In this document: one piece after another, positions 16,003 to 24,064 of the stretch
Layout: each line of letters begins with the position of its first letter
How positions within the stretch are numbered: the stretch's first letter is position 1
Source of the DNA: Ruminococcus sp.
GTDB taxonomy: Bacteria; Bacillota_A; Clostridia; Oscillospirales; Ruminococcaceae
Assembly: GCF_016283395.1 (NCBI RefSeq)
Contig: NZ_JAEEMU010000036.1
Span: 1 to 64,000 of the forward strand
Length of the DNA: 64,000 bases
Reading direction: 5' to 3'
The notes under the pieces: model-generated
What the model was told of the DNA's origin: nothing
The model's database searches: none
What the model saw: only the letters and a program-made list of their open reading frames with translations
Position numbers and translations under genes: made by a program

Positions 16003-16258
16003 CAAGCTCTTAGAGTAGGCGCTCATTGTCAATGAGAAGCTCGTTTCATCCGGTAAAACTCTTAAATCTGCGGAGATATTAAAGATAATAGGCAAATGAC
16101 AATATTTAAGGCAGCCGTAATGGCTGCCTCTCTTTTACGTTCCTGATTTTGTTCTATGCAATTATAACAGCTGACAATGGAGGACTTTTACAGCATCATA
16201 TTTACGGCTAAATATAGCCGTTTATCGATTAAATTGTGATTGCCACCCTATCCGCAGT

Positions 16259-16414
16259 ACAGGCTGCAATCAACGAAGGAAAGTAATTCCAAAATATACT
16301 CAGATCGGCTATTTTACGCTAAATCTGGACGATGCTAAAGAATATCATTATGCGAAGTCCACAAAGCGTAGAATACTAAGCTGGCGTGATATTCACGTTA
16401 ACGTGTTTATCTGA
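16259..16414 (+). pseudogene. Orphan 52-codon gene 3' end, copy 2
   Basis: This is the second copy of the frame at 8958-9113, also ending DIHVNVFI before TGA. In the matched core the copies differ by one clear amino acid (Leu/His at the EY-YAK position) and several silent third-base changes. Confidence 0.6.
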
Positions 16415-16430
16415 TTAAAAACAATGAGCT

Positions 16431-16459
16431 CTCATAGCTGAAGCTATGAGGTCTTTTTT
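16431..16459 (+). terminator. Terminator after the orphan gene end, copy 2
   Basis: CTCATAGC/GCTATGAG stem followed by GTCTTTTTTG. Confidence 0.8.
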
Positions 16460-16550
16460 GTTCCAGAAAAAACTTTTGAGTGAAAAAGGTGGTATAAGTG
16501 GTAAAAGCATTTTTGTATGCTATGTAGTATTAGTGAAAGACAGTCATAAC

Positions 16551-17049
16551 TTACTGCTCGCATTCAATGCAGTGATTCTCACAAACTTTGCAATATAGCT
16601 TTATTTGACCTTTATCCCAGTTGATTCTGTCCATCTGAATCATTTTCTCATCTTTTCCCCAACATACAGCGCAGTAGCACACCTTTTGATTATCACCTTG
16701 CAGTGTTAAATACGGCTGTTCATGCCTAACAAACCTTTGCTCCGTTTCTTTGGATTTTTGTAGTTCTGAATTCTCTTCGCGTAGTTTTGCTATTTCAGTC
16801 TGCATATCCAAGGCCTGTGAACTTAAATCAATGAGTTGTTTGTAAAGCTCGACGTTATCAGCTTTTTGTGCTAGTGCAGGACTCCCGTCCCCAGGCATGA
16901 TCTATAATGAATTCAGCGTTAACACCAAATTCCTTGTATAACAGAGCCTCCGGTAGCATGGTGATATCCTGCATATCATAGACTCCGTATTTTGCTAGCC
17001 TTGCGGCTTTAATGAATGGATATTCGACTAGCTTAATGACATTAGCCAT
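16551..17049 (-). pseudogene. Small coiled-coil/zinc-ribbon protein, probably frameshifted
   Basis: Two minus-strand frames overlap at 16858-16898. The first (17049 down to 16858) starts MANVIKLVEYPFIKAARLAK. The second (16898 down to 16551) has a coiled coil (IAKLREENSELQKSKE) followed by paired cysteines (CYCAVC, then CKVCENHCIEC), which suggests a zinc ribbon of the type seen in phage-associated hypothetical proteins. A one-base shift would join them into a protein of about 165 residues. I cannot exclude two separate small genes. The first six codons after ATG carry the dispersed 16-mer found at 43, 2945 and 22408. Confidence 0.55.
17029..17044 (-). repeat. Dispersed 16-bp motif, copy 3 (coding)
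   Basis: TAATGTCATTAAGCTA lies in frame as codons for NVIKL in the small minus-strand ORF. It is inverted relative to the copy at 22408, so the pair flanks the AraC regulator and the HEFGH gene. Confidence 0.6.
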
Positions 17050-17125
17050 TACTGCGGAGCTTTTTATAATTTATATTAATAAGCATGGGATGTTTGGCGC
17101 TAACAATCAATGGCACAACATCCCA

Positions 17126-19336
17126 TTATTGCCTTTCTCTGTATTCAGATGGAGACATTCCTGTCTTCGCTCTGAACTGACGCATGAAGTGAGTAGCGTT
17201 CTGATATCCGCAGGAAGAGGCAACCTCGCTGACACGCAGATCGGTCGTTAACAGAAGCTTCTTTGCCATACCTATACGTGCTTCAAGCAGGTCATCAATA
17301 TAACTGACCCCGAAATGCTCCTTGTACAGTTTCTGAACATAGCTTTTGCTGATGTTCAGCCGTTTGGCGAGTACAGAGAGACTCCAGTCAAGCTCAGGCG
17401 CCTTGTGTATCTCACGCCTGAGCTTTTTGAGCTGACTGATACCTGTAAATCCCTTTTCCGCAGGCATACTGCTGCTAAGCGACTCCCACAGCTCAGAGAG
17501 ACATTTCTCAGCCGGATATGACACCTCTCCGCAGACATAGTACGGCTCAGGAAGAAATGCAGCCGCCGAACCCTCCTGCATTTTGCGTATGAGTACTTCA
17601 AGCTGTATCATCAGTTCTTCTGCATAGTATTCAGGTGTTTCTTCCTCAAGAGAAAAAACTATTGCAAAAGTTCTTTTGTCGAGACGTGCAGTCTGATACT
17701 TCCGTCCTGATATCAGACGTATCGCATTTGCAAGCAAAAGCTCTGACTGAAGTACGTTATCGGTCATTATACTGCTGCTCATGTTGTTCGGTGAAGCCGT
17801 AAGCATAGCGATAGTAACGAGCATTATGCCGTTATTTCTGCTTGTCTGCTCCTGGTTCTCGAGATAAAGCAGCAGCCCTTTTTTGCTGAGCATATCAGTC
17901 ATCTTATCGTACATTGAAGCTTCTTCTACCGTTTTTTGCAGATACTCCGCATATAGTCTGTGCCGCAGGATACGCAGACCGTTTGCCACGGAACTCAGAA
18001 GGTTGAAAAGCATGACCGATGCCTTGAAGTCTGCTGCTTTTTCATAGATAAATCCGCAGTATCCGAAAACCTGTGATGCGGCGTGCAGCGGCAGAAGTAT
18101 CAACAGAACAGGTTCATGAGGCTTTGCAAGCATTGGCACTATTTGTGACGTAGGAAACAATGAGCCGCTTTTGCCGTCCTTCCATGCCTCCTTTGTAACA
18201 GCACAGAGCATTTGTCCGGGATATGGCTTTGTACGGCATATATCCGGCTGTTCAGGTTCGCTGTCCCAATCGGGAAGAATGCAAAGATGCAGTGAGCGGT
18301 AGCTTTTGATTATGTGTGCTGTCTGGTCAACGATATCAGTCAGCTCAGAGAGAGACTCAACGGCTGAAGCTCTTGTTATAACATCAGCATTGATTCGCAT
18401 TTCGAGCATATCGCTTACCTCAGTGTCACGCCGAATCTGCTCACGTACCTGTAGTGCTGCTGTCTGATAATCAGCCATTTTCTCTACACATCCGCAGCTT
18501 GCACCATAGATTATGTGTAAATCGTTTCCAGAGTCCGGAACCGGCATCCCTCCGCTAATTCTTAGCAGTTTTTCTGTTCCGGCTCTGCCCGTTTCTGACA
18601 TAATACCGCCTATCGTAGTAATAGAAGGAAAATTTGATATCGCACTGATATGTCTGTCGAAGCCGGTTACAATGATATCGCCGGGGACATTGATGCCGCC
18701 TTTCTGCAGAACATCACATAGTGTTACTGCCATTATGTCATTTGCACATACAACAGCATCAGGACACTTCCTTTTGTGATGTATTAACTCATTACCAAGC
18801 TCCTCTGCACGCATCTTCCAGAAGTCTCCATAGAATATCTCATGTGTACAGTTGTGTTCATTTACTGCGCGGAGGAAACCGGACATACGCTGCTCTGAAT
18901 CAGGATTGCCTTCATGTCCGGCAAGAAACATCAGTTCTCTGCACCCGTGCTTTTCTATCAGGTGACACGTCAGCTCATATACAGCATCATCCTGCGGTAC
19001 AGAGACAGTTTCAAAGCCAAGGGAACTGCCGCCAAGGTCAATGCACGGAATTCCGGTCCGCCTTATCTTTTCCGATATCATGCGGCGGACGCTCTCTTTG
19101 ACGAAATACTGCGAAGCGATCAGCACTCCGTCCAGTGCAGCTCGTTCAAGAAGACAGTAAATGCTTTCTTCTCCATCCATTATCTCACTCTGAACGTGAA
19201 ATTCCAGTCCGTTTGTCATAGTTGTCAGCACTATTACATCACAATCCGCGGCAGAGGCAGTTTTGAAAATGCCATCAAGAAGCTGTGTCTGCAGATCGTC
19301 TGTTATCGAAGGTATTACTACACCTATACGTTTCAT
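17126..19336 (-). CDS. Hybrid regulator: LacI-type sensor, degenerate GGDEF-like region, AraC DNA-binding domain
   Basis: This is a 736-residue cytoplasmic regulator. Residues 1-275 look like a periplasmic-binding-protein/LacI sugar sensor (MKRIGVVIPSITDD, DGVLIAS, CANDIMAVTLCDVLQKGG, DIIVTGFD), lacking the usual N-terminal LacI helix-turn-helix. The middle (about 470-600) has a DKMTDMLSKKGLL start and ends RLDKRTFAIVF where active enzymes have GGDEF, so it looks like a catalytically dead GGDEF fold. The C-terminal ~100 residues are an AraC-type double HTH (RVSEVASSCGYQNATHFMRQF, MSPSEYR). It is divergent from the dockerin metallopeptidase gene and probably controls it in response to a sugar. 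GGAGG precedes the ATG. Confidence 0.85.
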   Translation of the reverse strand: MKRIGVVIPSITDDLQTQLLDGIFKTASAADCDVIVLTTMTNGLEFHVQSEIMDGEESIYCLLERAALDGVLIASQYFVKESVRRMISEKIRRTGIPCIDLGGSSLGFETVSVPQDDAVYELTCHLIEKHGCRELMFLAGHEGNPDSEQRMSGFLRAVNEHNCTHEIFYGDFWKMRAEELGNELIHHKRKCPDAVVCANDIMAVTLCDVLQKGGINVPGDIIVTGFDRHISAISNFPSITTIGGIMSETGRAGTEKLLRISGGMPVPDSGNDLHIIYGASCGCVEKMADYQTAALQVREQIRRDTEVSDMLEMRINADVITRASAVESLSELTDIVDQTAHIIKSYRSLHLCILPDWDSEPEQPDICRTKPYPGQMLCAVTKEAWKDGKSGSLFPTSQIVPMLAKPHEPVLLILLPLHAASQVFGYCGFIYEKAADFKASVMLFNLLSSVANGLRILRHRLYAEYLQKTVEEASMYDKMTDMLSKKGLLLYLENQEQTSRNNGIMLVTIAMLTASPNNMSSSIMTDNVLQSELLLANAIRLISGRKYQTARLDKRTFAIVFSLEEETPEYYAEELMIQLEVLIRKMQEGSAAAFLPEPYYVCGEVSYPAEKCLSELWESLSSSMPAEKGFTGISQLKKLRREIHKAPELDWSLSVLAKRLNISKSYVQKLYKEHFGVSYIDDLLEARIGMAKKLLLTTDLRVSEVASSCGYQNATHFMRQFRAKTGMSPSEYRERQ

Positions 19337-19357
19337 GATACCGCCTCCTTTTCATTT

Positions 19358-19387
19358 ATTATACATTACGATGCTGCTTTCTGTCAA
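19358..19387 (-). promoter_or_regulatory. Sigma-A promoter of the AraC-type regulator
   Basis: TTGACA and TATAAT on the minus strand (boxes at 19382-19387 and 19358-19363), 18-base spacer. Confidence 0.7.
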
Positions 19388-19429
19388 CAAGGATTCTGTA
19401 TTATGTCAGTCGGAGTGTTTAAAATGTTA

Positions 19430-19458
19430 TTGAAAAGATAAAAATGTCATGCTATCAT
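19430..19458 (+). promoter_or_regulatory. Putative promoter of the HEFGH dockerin gene
   Basis: TTGAAA (19430-19435) and TATCAT (19453-19458), 17-base spacer, about 40 bp from the divergent regulator promoter. The weaker boxes fit an activated promoter. Confidence 0.5.
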
Positions 19459-19585
19459 ATAAGTGACAGGAAAAGCATATGCAGTGTGCAGGGAGCGGAG
19501 TATCGGATCTTCAGGCACCTTCTCCCTTGCCGACATGAGGAAAAACGGTAATAAGCATACCGTAATACTAACGGAGGGATCATTG

Positions 19586-22342
19586 ATGTTCAGATCAGCA
19601 AGAAAAACAGCAGCGACCGTATTGGCGGCGGCGCTTTCATTAAGCGCAGTACCATTATCAGCTTGCATTGAAACTGCCGGAGCAGCTGATGCTCTGATGA
19701 CGCGGGATATATGGTGTGCAAACGAAGATGTCAATCGCTGGGAATCAGAACATTTCCAGTTCATCTGGGGCAAAAACGGAGCTGATTCAGCGAAGATAAC
19801 CACACAGTTTCTCAAGGAAAATGCTAAAAACCTTGAAGCCTGCTGGGACGTCTATATGAACGACCTTTCCATGGAAGCTCCTACACAGTCGGTAAATCTG
19901 GCTCTCCGTGACGGAAACAGATACAAGGTCAATTTCTACATATCCGGTACCGGCCTTAAGCCATTCCCGGATGACTGGGCTTATATGGGATATGACAATC
20001 AGGGTTATGCTTTCATGTTCTGCTGCGTGGGTGCTATGCAGAACTCTCCTAATCCTTCATGGGTGCTCCCACATGAGTTCGGCCATGTCGTAACAGCTCA
20101 TCAACTCGGCTGGAACGAAAATAAATACGTATCTTCGTGGTGGGAGGCAATTGCCAACTGGTATCGTGAGCAGTTTCTCTATTCCGATTACTACAGTAGT
20201 CAGTGGGGGAATGTGAACGGCATAACCGATTACTTTGAGACCTATATGAAGAATCTTTGCTTCACGCCGATACTTGGCCGTGATAATTACGCTTCATGGG
20301 CATTTTTGCAGTACATCACCGAAAACCCGGATGATCTTCCCGGCTATGGCAGCAGCTTCGTCAGAGACCTTATGCAGCAGGGTAAGCGTGATGAATATCC
20401 ATACATAGAGATAGAGCGTATATCAGGTGCAGATATGAAAGACACCCTCGGTCATTATGCAAAGAGACTTGCAACACTTGACCTTGCTCACAAGAAGGAC
20501 TATCAGTCACGTCAGAACGAGCTTCTTGCACGAGGCGAGTGGAACTGGGGCGAGATATTTACTATCCTTGAAAATACCACAGGCATGGAGGACTATTATA
20601 CCGTTCCGACCGAACGTGCACCTCAGCAGTTCGGCGTGAACATCGTACCGCTCGAGGTTACGGGCAGCAGTATTTCCGTCACTCTTGAAGGACTGACAAA
20701 GACCAATGGCGCAGACTGGCGGGCTTGTATCGCAGTTGAACAGAAGGACGGTACCACACGCTATTCTGAGCTTTTCAAAGCTGGAGAGACTATGAATATG
20801 GATTTCGGCAGCAATGACTCTGCGGCGTATCTAACCGTCACAGCTACACCTGACATTTCAGTCTGGCAGCAGACAGGTGTTCCGTGGGCGTATGGAACAG
20901 GTGAATTTGATGAAGCTCATGCACCGTTTCTCAGCAAGACACGATATCCATGGGGAGCAATTATCACGGGTGCAGGCATAAAGCAGACTCAGAACGATGC
21001 TGCAGCTGTACACGGTTCGCGTCATCCGAACGGAGGAGGATTCGTTGCTTCAACAGCTAAGGTCGAGCCATCTGTTTACGTTGGTGCTGATGCAAAGGTG
21101 CTTGGATATTCAACCGTCAGTGGCAATGCAATAATTGACGGCTATGCTGTAGTCAGCGGAAATGCAAAGATCTCAGGCAATGCTGTCGTGAAAGGACACG
21201 CTGTTGTAGCAGAAAATGCAGTTGTTAAGGATAATGCTATAATAGCTGATAATGCCGGTGTAATGGGAGCGGCAGTCATCTCCGACAATGCAAGAGTTCT
21301 GGAAAGTGGTCTTGTTTTTAACACGTACACGGTCAGCGGGAATGCGACTGTCAAGGGAGTTGCATATTGTCTGAGCAATGGCTCTGCAACAGGGCAGGCA
21401 ATGCCTGACGGCGATTACTATGATGACTCCGGCAGAACGATACAAAAGGGTTCCATGTATGGCTGGACGAGCTACGATGAATATGCACAGAACCGCCCCT
21501 ATACTGACGGCCAGATGGCGGCTCTGGAATTTGCTGCCGACAGCACTGACATTGCAGCAGATGAGTATACCTCAACATTCGGTATTTCTATTGGTAGTCC
21601 GGTATGGAGCAAGGCTATGACCTCCGGCAAGGGAGTGCTTACCTTTGAGGGTTCGGATGAGCAGTATCTGCTTGCAGACAGTTCCTATACTGCACTTCAC
21701 ACTGCAGAATATCAGACAGCTGTCCTTCTTCGGAGCAAAAGTAGGAGCGAACTTTTCCGTTTCGGCTCAGAGGATAAGGGAATAACACTTGTAGCTGAAA
21801 ACGGCTCTGTTGCACTTTATGGCGTAGATCAGTGCGTGAAGGTCAATGAAGCATATAAACTCGGAGAGTGGATAACTGTCAGCGTTCTTATTTCGGACGG
21901 AAAGGCGACTCTTAAGATCGATAACGGCAATGAGTTGAAAACCGAAACCGCAGAATTTTCTGCTGAGCCGATTGATGTTATCGGCACGAATGATGTTTAT
22001 CTCATTGGCGCAGGTATGAACGGCTCTATGGACTATTTCCGTGTATATAACAAGGACGTCCCCGAGGCTGATTATTACTACACCGAAAAGGAAGACATAC
22101 AGGATGTGACAACTTCCGGTTATGTCGGTGATCTCAACAGTGACGGCAGCGTAGATGTGTTTGATTTCGTACTCATGAAAAAGGCAATTATTGACAAAAA
22201 CACCATCAGCGGTAAAAATATGCTTGCAGCAGCTGATGTGAACGGTGACAAGGAGATCGGTATCGCAGACCTTGTTCTGTTGCAGAATTATCTCCTTGGC
22301 AAAGACAAAAGCTTTCCGGTTGGCGGAACATATACTGTCTGA
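19586..22342 (+). CDS. Dockerin-bearing HEXXH metallopeptidase-like protein (DUF6055-like) with beta-helix and LamG-like modules
   Basis: This is a 918-residue secreted protein. ATG 19586 follows GGAGGGA and a signal peptide (1-37); the upstream frame to 19463 runs through the promoter and is rejected. The N-terminal domain (about 40-370) contains HEFGH at 163-167 followed by WWEAIANW, consistent with a gluzincin-type zinc site (His, His, Glu), and resembles the DUF6055 family. Then comes a beta-rich module; a left-handed beta-helix of repeated NA-V-G-A-V hexapeptide turns at about 492-590; a LamG-like region at about 640-820; and a dockerin at about 845-910 (GDLNSDGSVDVFDFVLMKKA, DVNGDKEIGIADLVLLQNYL). 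A cellulosomal peptidase acting on plant or microbial surface glycoprotein is possible; the substrate is unknown. An AraC-type regulator is divergent. Confidence 0.78.
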   Translation: MFRSARKTAATVLAAALSLSAVPLSACIETAGAADALMTRDIWCANEDVNRWESEHFQFIWGKNGADSAKITTQFLKENAKNLEACWDVYMNDLSMEAPTQSVNLALRDGNRYKVNFYISGTGLKPFPDDWAYMGYDNQGYAFMFCCVGAMQNSPNPSWVLPHEFGHVVTAHQLGWNENKYVSSWWEAIANWYREQFLYSDYYSSQWGNVNGITDYFETYMKNLCFTPILGRDNYASWAFLQYITENPDDLPGYGSSFVRDLMQQGKRDEYPYIEIERISGADMKDTLGHYAKRLATLDLAHKKDYQSRQNELLARGEWNWGEIFTILENTTGMEDYYTVPTERAPQQFGVNIVPLEVTGSSISVTLEGLTKTNGADWRACIAVEQKDGTTRYSELFKAGETMNMDFGSNDSAAYLTVTATPDISVWQQTGVPWAYGTGEFDEAHAPFLSKTRYPWGAIITGAGIKQTQNDAAAVHGSRHPNGGGFVASTAKVEPSVYVGADAKVLGYSTVSGNAIIDGYAVVSGNAKISGNAVVKGHAVVAENAVVKDNAIIADNAGVMGAAVISDNARVLESGLVFNTYTVSGNATVKGVAYCLSNGSATGQAMPDGDYYDDSGRTIQKGSMYGWTSYDEYAQNRPYTDGQMAALEFAADSTDIAADEYTSTFGISIGSPVWSKAMTSGKGVLTFEGSDEQYLLADSSYTALHTAEYQTAVLLRSKSRSELFRFGSEDKGITLVAENGSVALYGVDQCVKVNEAYKLGEWITVSVLISDGKATLKIDNGNELKTETAEFSAEPIDVIGTNDVYLIGAGMNGSMDYFRVYNKDVPEADYYYTEKEDIQDVTTSGYVGDLNSDGSVDVFDFVLMKKAIIDKNTISGKNMLAAADVNGDKEIGIADLVLLQNYLLGKDKSFPVGGTYTV

Positions 22343-22407
22343 AATATATATTCTCATGTAAACTATCATTCCTTTTGTCAATAAATAAAGGAAAGAGGCC
22401 TTGCTGC

Positions 22408-22452
22408 TAATGTCATTAAGCTAAGAAACTAAAGTGAATGAAACAGGAGTAG
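22408..22452 (+). repeat. Dispersed motif, copy 4, with extended homology
   Basis: TAATGTCATTAAGCTA plus about 30 bases shared with the copy at 2945. Confidence 0.6.
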
Positions 22453-22541
22453 GATCCTGTTTTGTACCTATTTTTCGAGGACAAAAGCTGAATTTACGGA
22501 TATTGCCTTTGCAGAAAAAATCTTAAAACTGTAGGAAAATA
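22451..22541. repeat. Dispersed ~95-bp repeat, copy 2
   Basis: Matches 8811-8911 (AGGATCCTGTTTTGTACC start, AAACTGTAGGAAAAT end). Confidence 0.65.
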
Positions 22542-22542
22542 T

Positions 22543-22572
22543 TAGCTCTCACAAATTAATTTGTGAGAGCTA
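22543..22572 (+). terminator. Terminator-like hairpin
   Basis: AGCTCTCACAAATT pairs with AATTTGTGAGAGCT. The stem sequence is related to the terminator at 9127. Confidence 0.6.
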
Positions 22573-22758
22573 TATAATTTAAAAGAGTGGCATATTAGTA
22601 ATATGATGTGTCCGGAACAACAATGGGAATTTTGGCGAAATGACGTAAAATCAATGGGGCATAAGAGAGTGCTTACATATTCAATGCAGGTGGGAATATA
22701 ACAAGGTTAATGATTATAAAGGGACGGCGTGAAGCCGTCCCATAAGTTTTTGAAATAT

Positions 22759-22968
22759 TTATTCTTGTAAGAATTTCTCTATAACGGTCATTATTTCCTC
22801 AAGGCGCATACCGCCGATACCTTTGATCTTGCTCAGCTCTGCTTCAAGAGCAGAATGATCTATTGTTTTGCCCTGCTCTCCGAGGAGTTCATCCCCGTAT
22901 TTGAGAATGAACTTTGTAAGCTCCTCACGGTTCATCTTCTTGATCTTCTTATAGAAAGATGTTATCAA
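22759..22968 (-). pseudogene. Truncated copy of the small helix-hairpin-helix protein
   Basis: The frame encodes KKMNREELTKFILKYGDELL followed by the HhH segment LSKIKGIGGMRLEEIM and is almost identical to 29526-29720. The authentic N-terminus (MEQKEIIDRDTYR) is replaced by unrelated sequence and no ribosome site precedes the apparent start. It could still be translated from an internal Met. Recent duplication or gene conversion is likely. Confidence 0.65.
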
Positions 22969-23041
22969 CAGGCAAAATATACACTTCGCGGAACTTCAGA
23001 TTTACGTGATATGTGTGTTCGGACGAGGACGATTAACAGAA

Positions 23042-23076
23042 ATGGCTCAGAGCATTTTTCGGCTCTGAGCCATTGT
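23042..23076 (-). terminator. Terminator of the small-peptide/lipoprotein cluster
   Basis: GGCTCAGAGC/GCTCTGAGCC stem with a short loop, placed just after the last minus-strand gene of the cluster. Confidence 0.7.
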
Positions 23077-23110
23077 CATATCTGTGAAGTCACAGTTTCA
23101 TTTATTTCTC

Positions 23111-23242
23111 CTATCTTAGCGGAACGAGAGGGAGTTCAATAGGTTCATCGCTGCTATTGGAGCGAGTATTGCTCGTTGTGATAACGTCCTCGGTATCAAA
23201 CTCCACAACCTCTATTCTGGGCGTAATATATTCTTCTTTCAT
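23111..23242 (-). CDS. 43-residue peptide with EDVITTSN leader
   Basis: This small acidic peptide reads MKEEYITPRIEVVEFDTED, then VITTSN, a short Ser/Asn linker and the tail EPIELPLVPLR. Its first 25 residues are clearly related to the 31-residue peptide at 23773-23868, and its last ten are identical to the end of the lipoprotein at 23263-23718. Conserved leader, variable core and clustering recall ribosomally made peptide precursors, but no modification enzyme is adjacent and the core has no Cys. Similar YxxPxxExxxF-EDVI-TS peptides occur in gut Firmicutes and have no assigned role. Confidence 0.6.
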   Translation of the reverse strand: MKEEYITPRIEVVEFDTEDVITTSNTRSNSSDEPIELPLVPLR

Positions 23243-23262
23243 TCGGGGTTCTCCTTATGTCA

Positions 23263-23718
23263 CTATCTCAGGGGTACTAACGGCAGCTCTATTGGTTTAT
23301 CGCTGTCGGTTGTATCGGACGGCGTATCCTGCACCGCCTGTGTGGTTGCTTGCTGAACAGGCTTTGTCGTAGTTGCCGCAGGCTTTGAGCCGTCCTGCTG
23401 TGCCTTTGTAGTTGTTGCAGGCTCGGCAGAGCTGCTTGCTTTGGTTGTGACGGTATCATTGCCTTGCTCGTTCACAGCTTTTGTTGTAGTGGCAGATGAA
23501 TCCGCCGATGTTTCAGTATTCTTCGCAGTTGAAGTGTTTTGTCCCGTAGGGGATTCGTTATCATCGGCACTCTTTACGGTCTGCTTCGAGGAGGAATCGC
23601 TCACCGTAGCAGTTGTTGTACTTTCCGTGGCAGTGTCCTCCGCTGATGAGCTGCCACCATTGCGGCAGCCTGTCAGCAGAAGCGCCGACAAAAGAAGAAT
23701 GGGTAATAGTCTTTTCAT
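23263..23718 (-). CDS. Low-complexity lipoprotein ending in PIELPLVPLR
   Basis: This 151-residue lipoprotein has the lipobox LLTGC within a 20-residue signal, then a long Thr/Ser/Ala/Glu-rich linker and the ten-residue tail PIELPLVPLR, which is identical to the end of the neighbouring 43-residue peptide. The start at 23718 has AAGGAG at the right distance; the frame to 23751 has none. There is no globular domain, so it may serve as a surface spacer or display a peptide tail. It is flanked by the two leader peptides, 20 bp from one and 54 bp from the other, all on the minus strand. Confidence 0.7.
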   Translation of the reverse strand: MKRLLPILLLSALLLTGCRNGGSSSAEDTATESTTTATVSDSSSKQTVKSADDNESPTGQNTSTAKNTETSADSSATTTKAVNEQGNDTVTTKASSSAEPATTTKAQQDGSKPAATTTKPVQQATTQAVQDTPSDTTDSDKPIELPLVPLR

Positions 23719-23772
23719 AAATGCTCCTTGTATAGCAACAGGCAGTCGCATGGACTGCCTGCTGTGTTTCGA

Positions 23773-23868
23773 TTACTGCTGTTCAAGTTCATTGCTTGTA
23801 GTAATTACGTCCTCGTTATCAAACTCCACGATCTCCATTTCGGGAGAGATGTACTTTTCCTTTTCCAT
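23773..23868 (-). CDS. 31-residue peptide with EDVITTSN leader
   Basis: It reads MEKEKYISPEMEIVEFDNED, then VITTSN and ELEQQ. It has an excellent ribosome site (GGAGG) and shares the pattern YI-P--E-VEFD-EDVITTSN with the peptide at 23111. It lies between the large surface protein and the lipoprotein, all on the minus strand. Function unknown. Confidence 0.6.
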   Translation of the reverse strand: MEKEKYISPEMEIVEFDNEDVITTSNELEQQ

Positions 23869-23956
23869 TTATAACACCTCCATTTTAGGGTATCGTCCCG
23901 CCGAGCCGCACACCGCAGCCCGGAAGGATAATCATTAAGTGAATGTTTTAACAGGT

Positions 23957-23984
23957 CAGAAATCCCATGAAGCCGGGGTTTCTG
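23957..23984 (-). terminator. Hairpin downstream of the large surface protein
   Basis: CAGAAATCCC/GGGGTTTCTG stem with an 8-base loop. The T tract is weak, so read-through into the peptide genes is possible. Confidence 0.5.
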
Positions 23985-24064
23985 TTTATAGGCTCACGAC
24001 CTTTCTGCTGACGTGTCTTATATTCGCTTGGGCTGAATCGCTGACTCGCCCGAGCGGGGAGCGT

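Larger units (their letters stand above)
15560..16258. other. Intergenic stretch with decayed regulator and redox-protein genes
   Basis: The gap holds a good promoter (15677-15705), an ArsR remnant (15735-15821), a C_GCAxxG remnant (15901-16002) and, at about 16025-16098, a frame ending KTLKSAEILKIIGK that looks like another gene 3' end. No intact gene was found. Confidence 0.5.
22343..22758. other. Intergenic stretch with repeats and gene scraps
   Basis: It holds a weak hairpin (TCCTTT/AAAGGA, about 22371-22393), the 16-mer repeat, the ~95-bp repeat, a terminator-like hairpin (22543-22565), an orphan frame ending VLTYSMQVGI at about 22600-22699, and a GGGACGGC/GCCGTCCC hairpin at about 22720-22741. 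No intact gene. Confidence 0.5.

Noticed and set aside
23111..23868. Complete RiPP (lanthipeptide or sactipeptide) cluster
   Set aside because: No lanthionine synthetase, radical SAM enzyme, protease or ABC transporter is nearby and the peptides lack cysteines; kept only as leader-type peptides of unknown role.
23441..23938. 165-codon plus-strand ORF opposite the lipoprotein
   Set aside because: Reflects the low-complexity Thr/Ser-rich lipoprotein read backwards (Val/Ser-rich); the lipoprotein has the lipobox and ribosome site.
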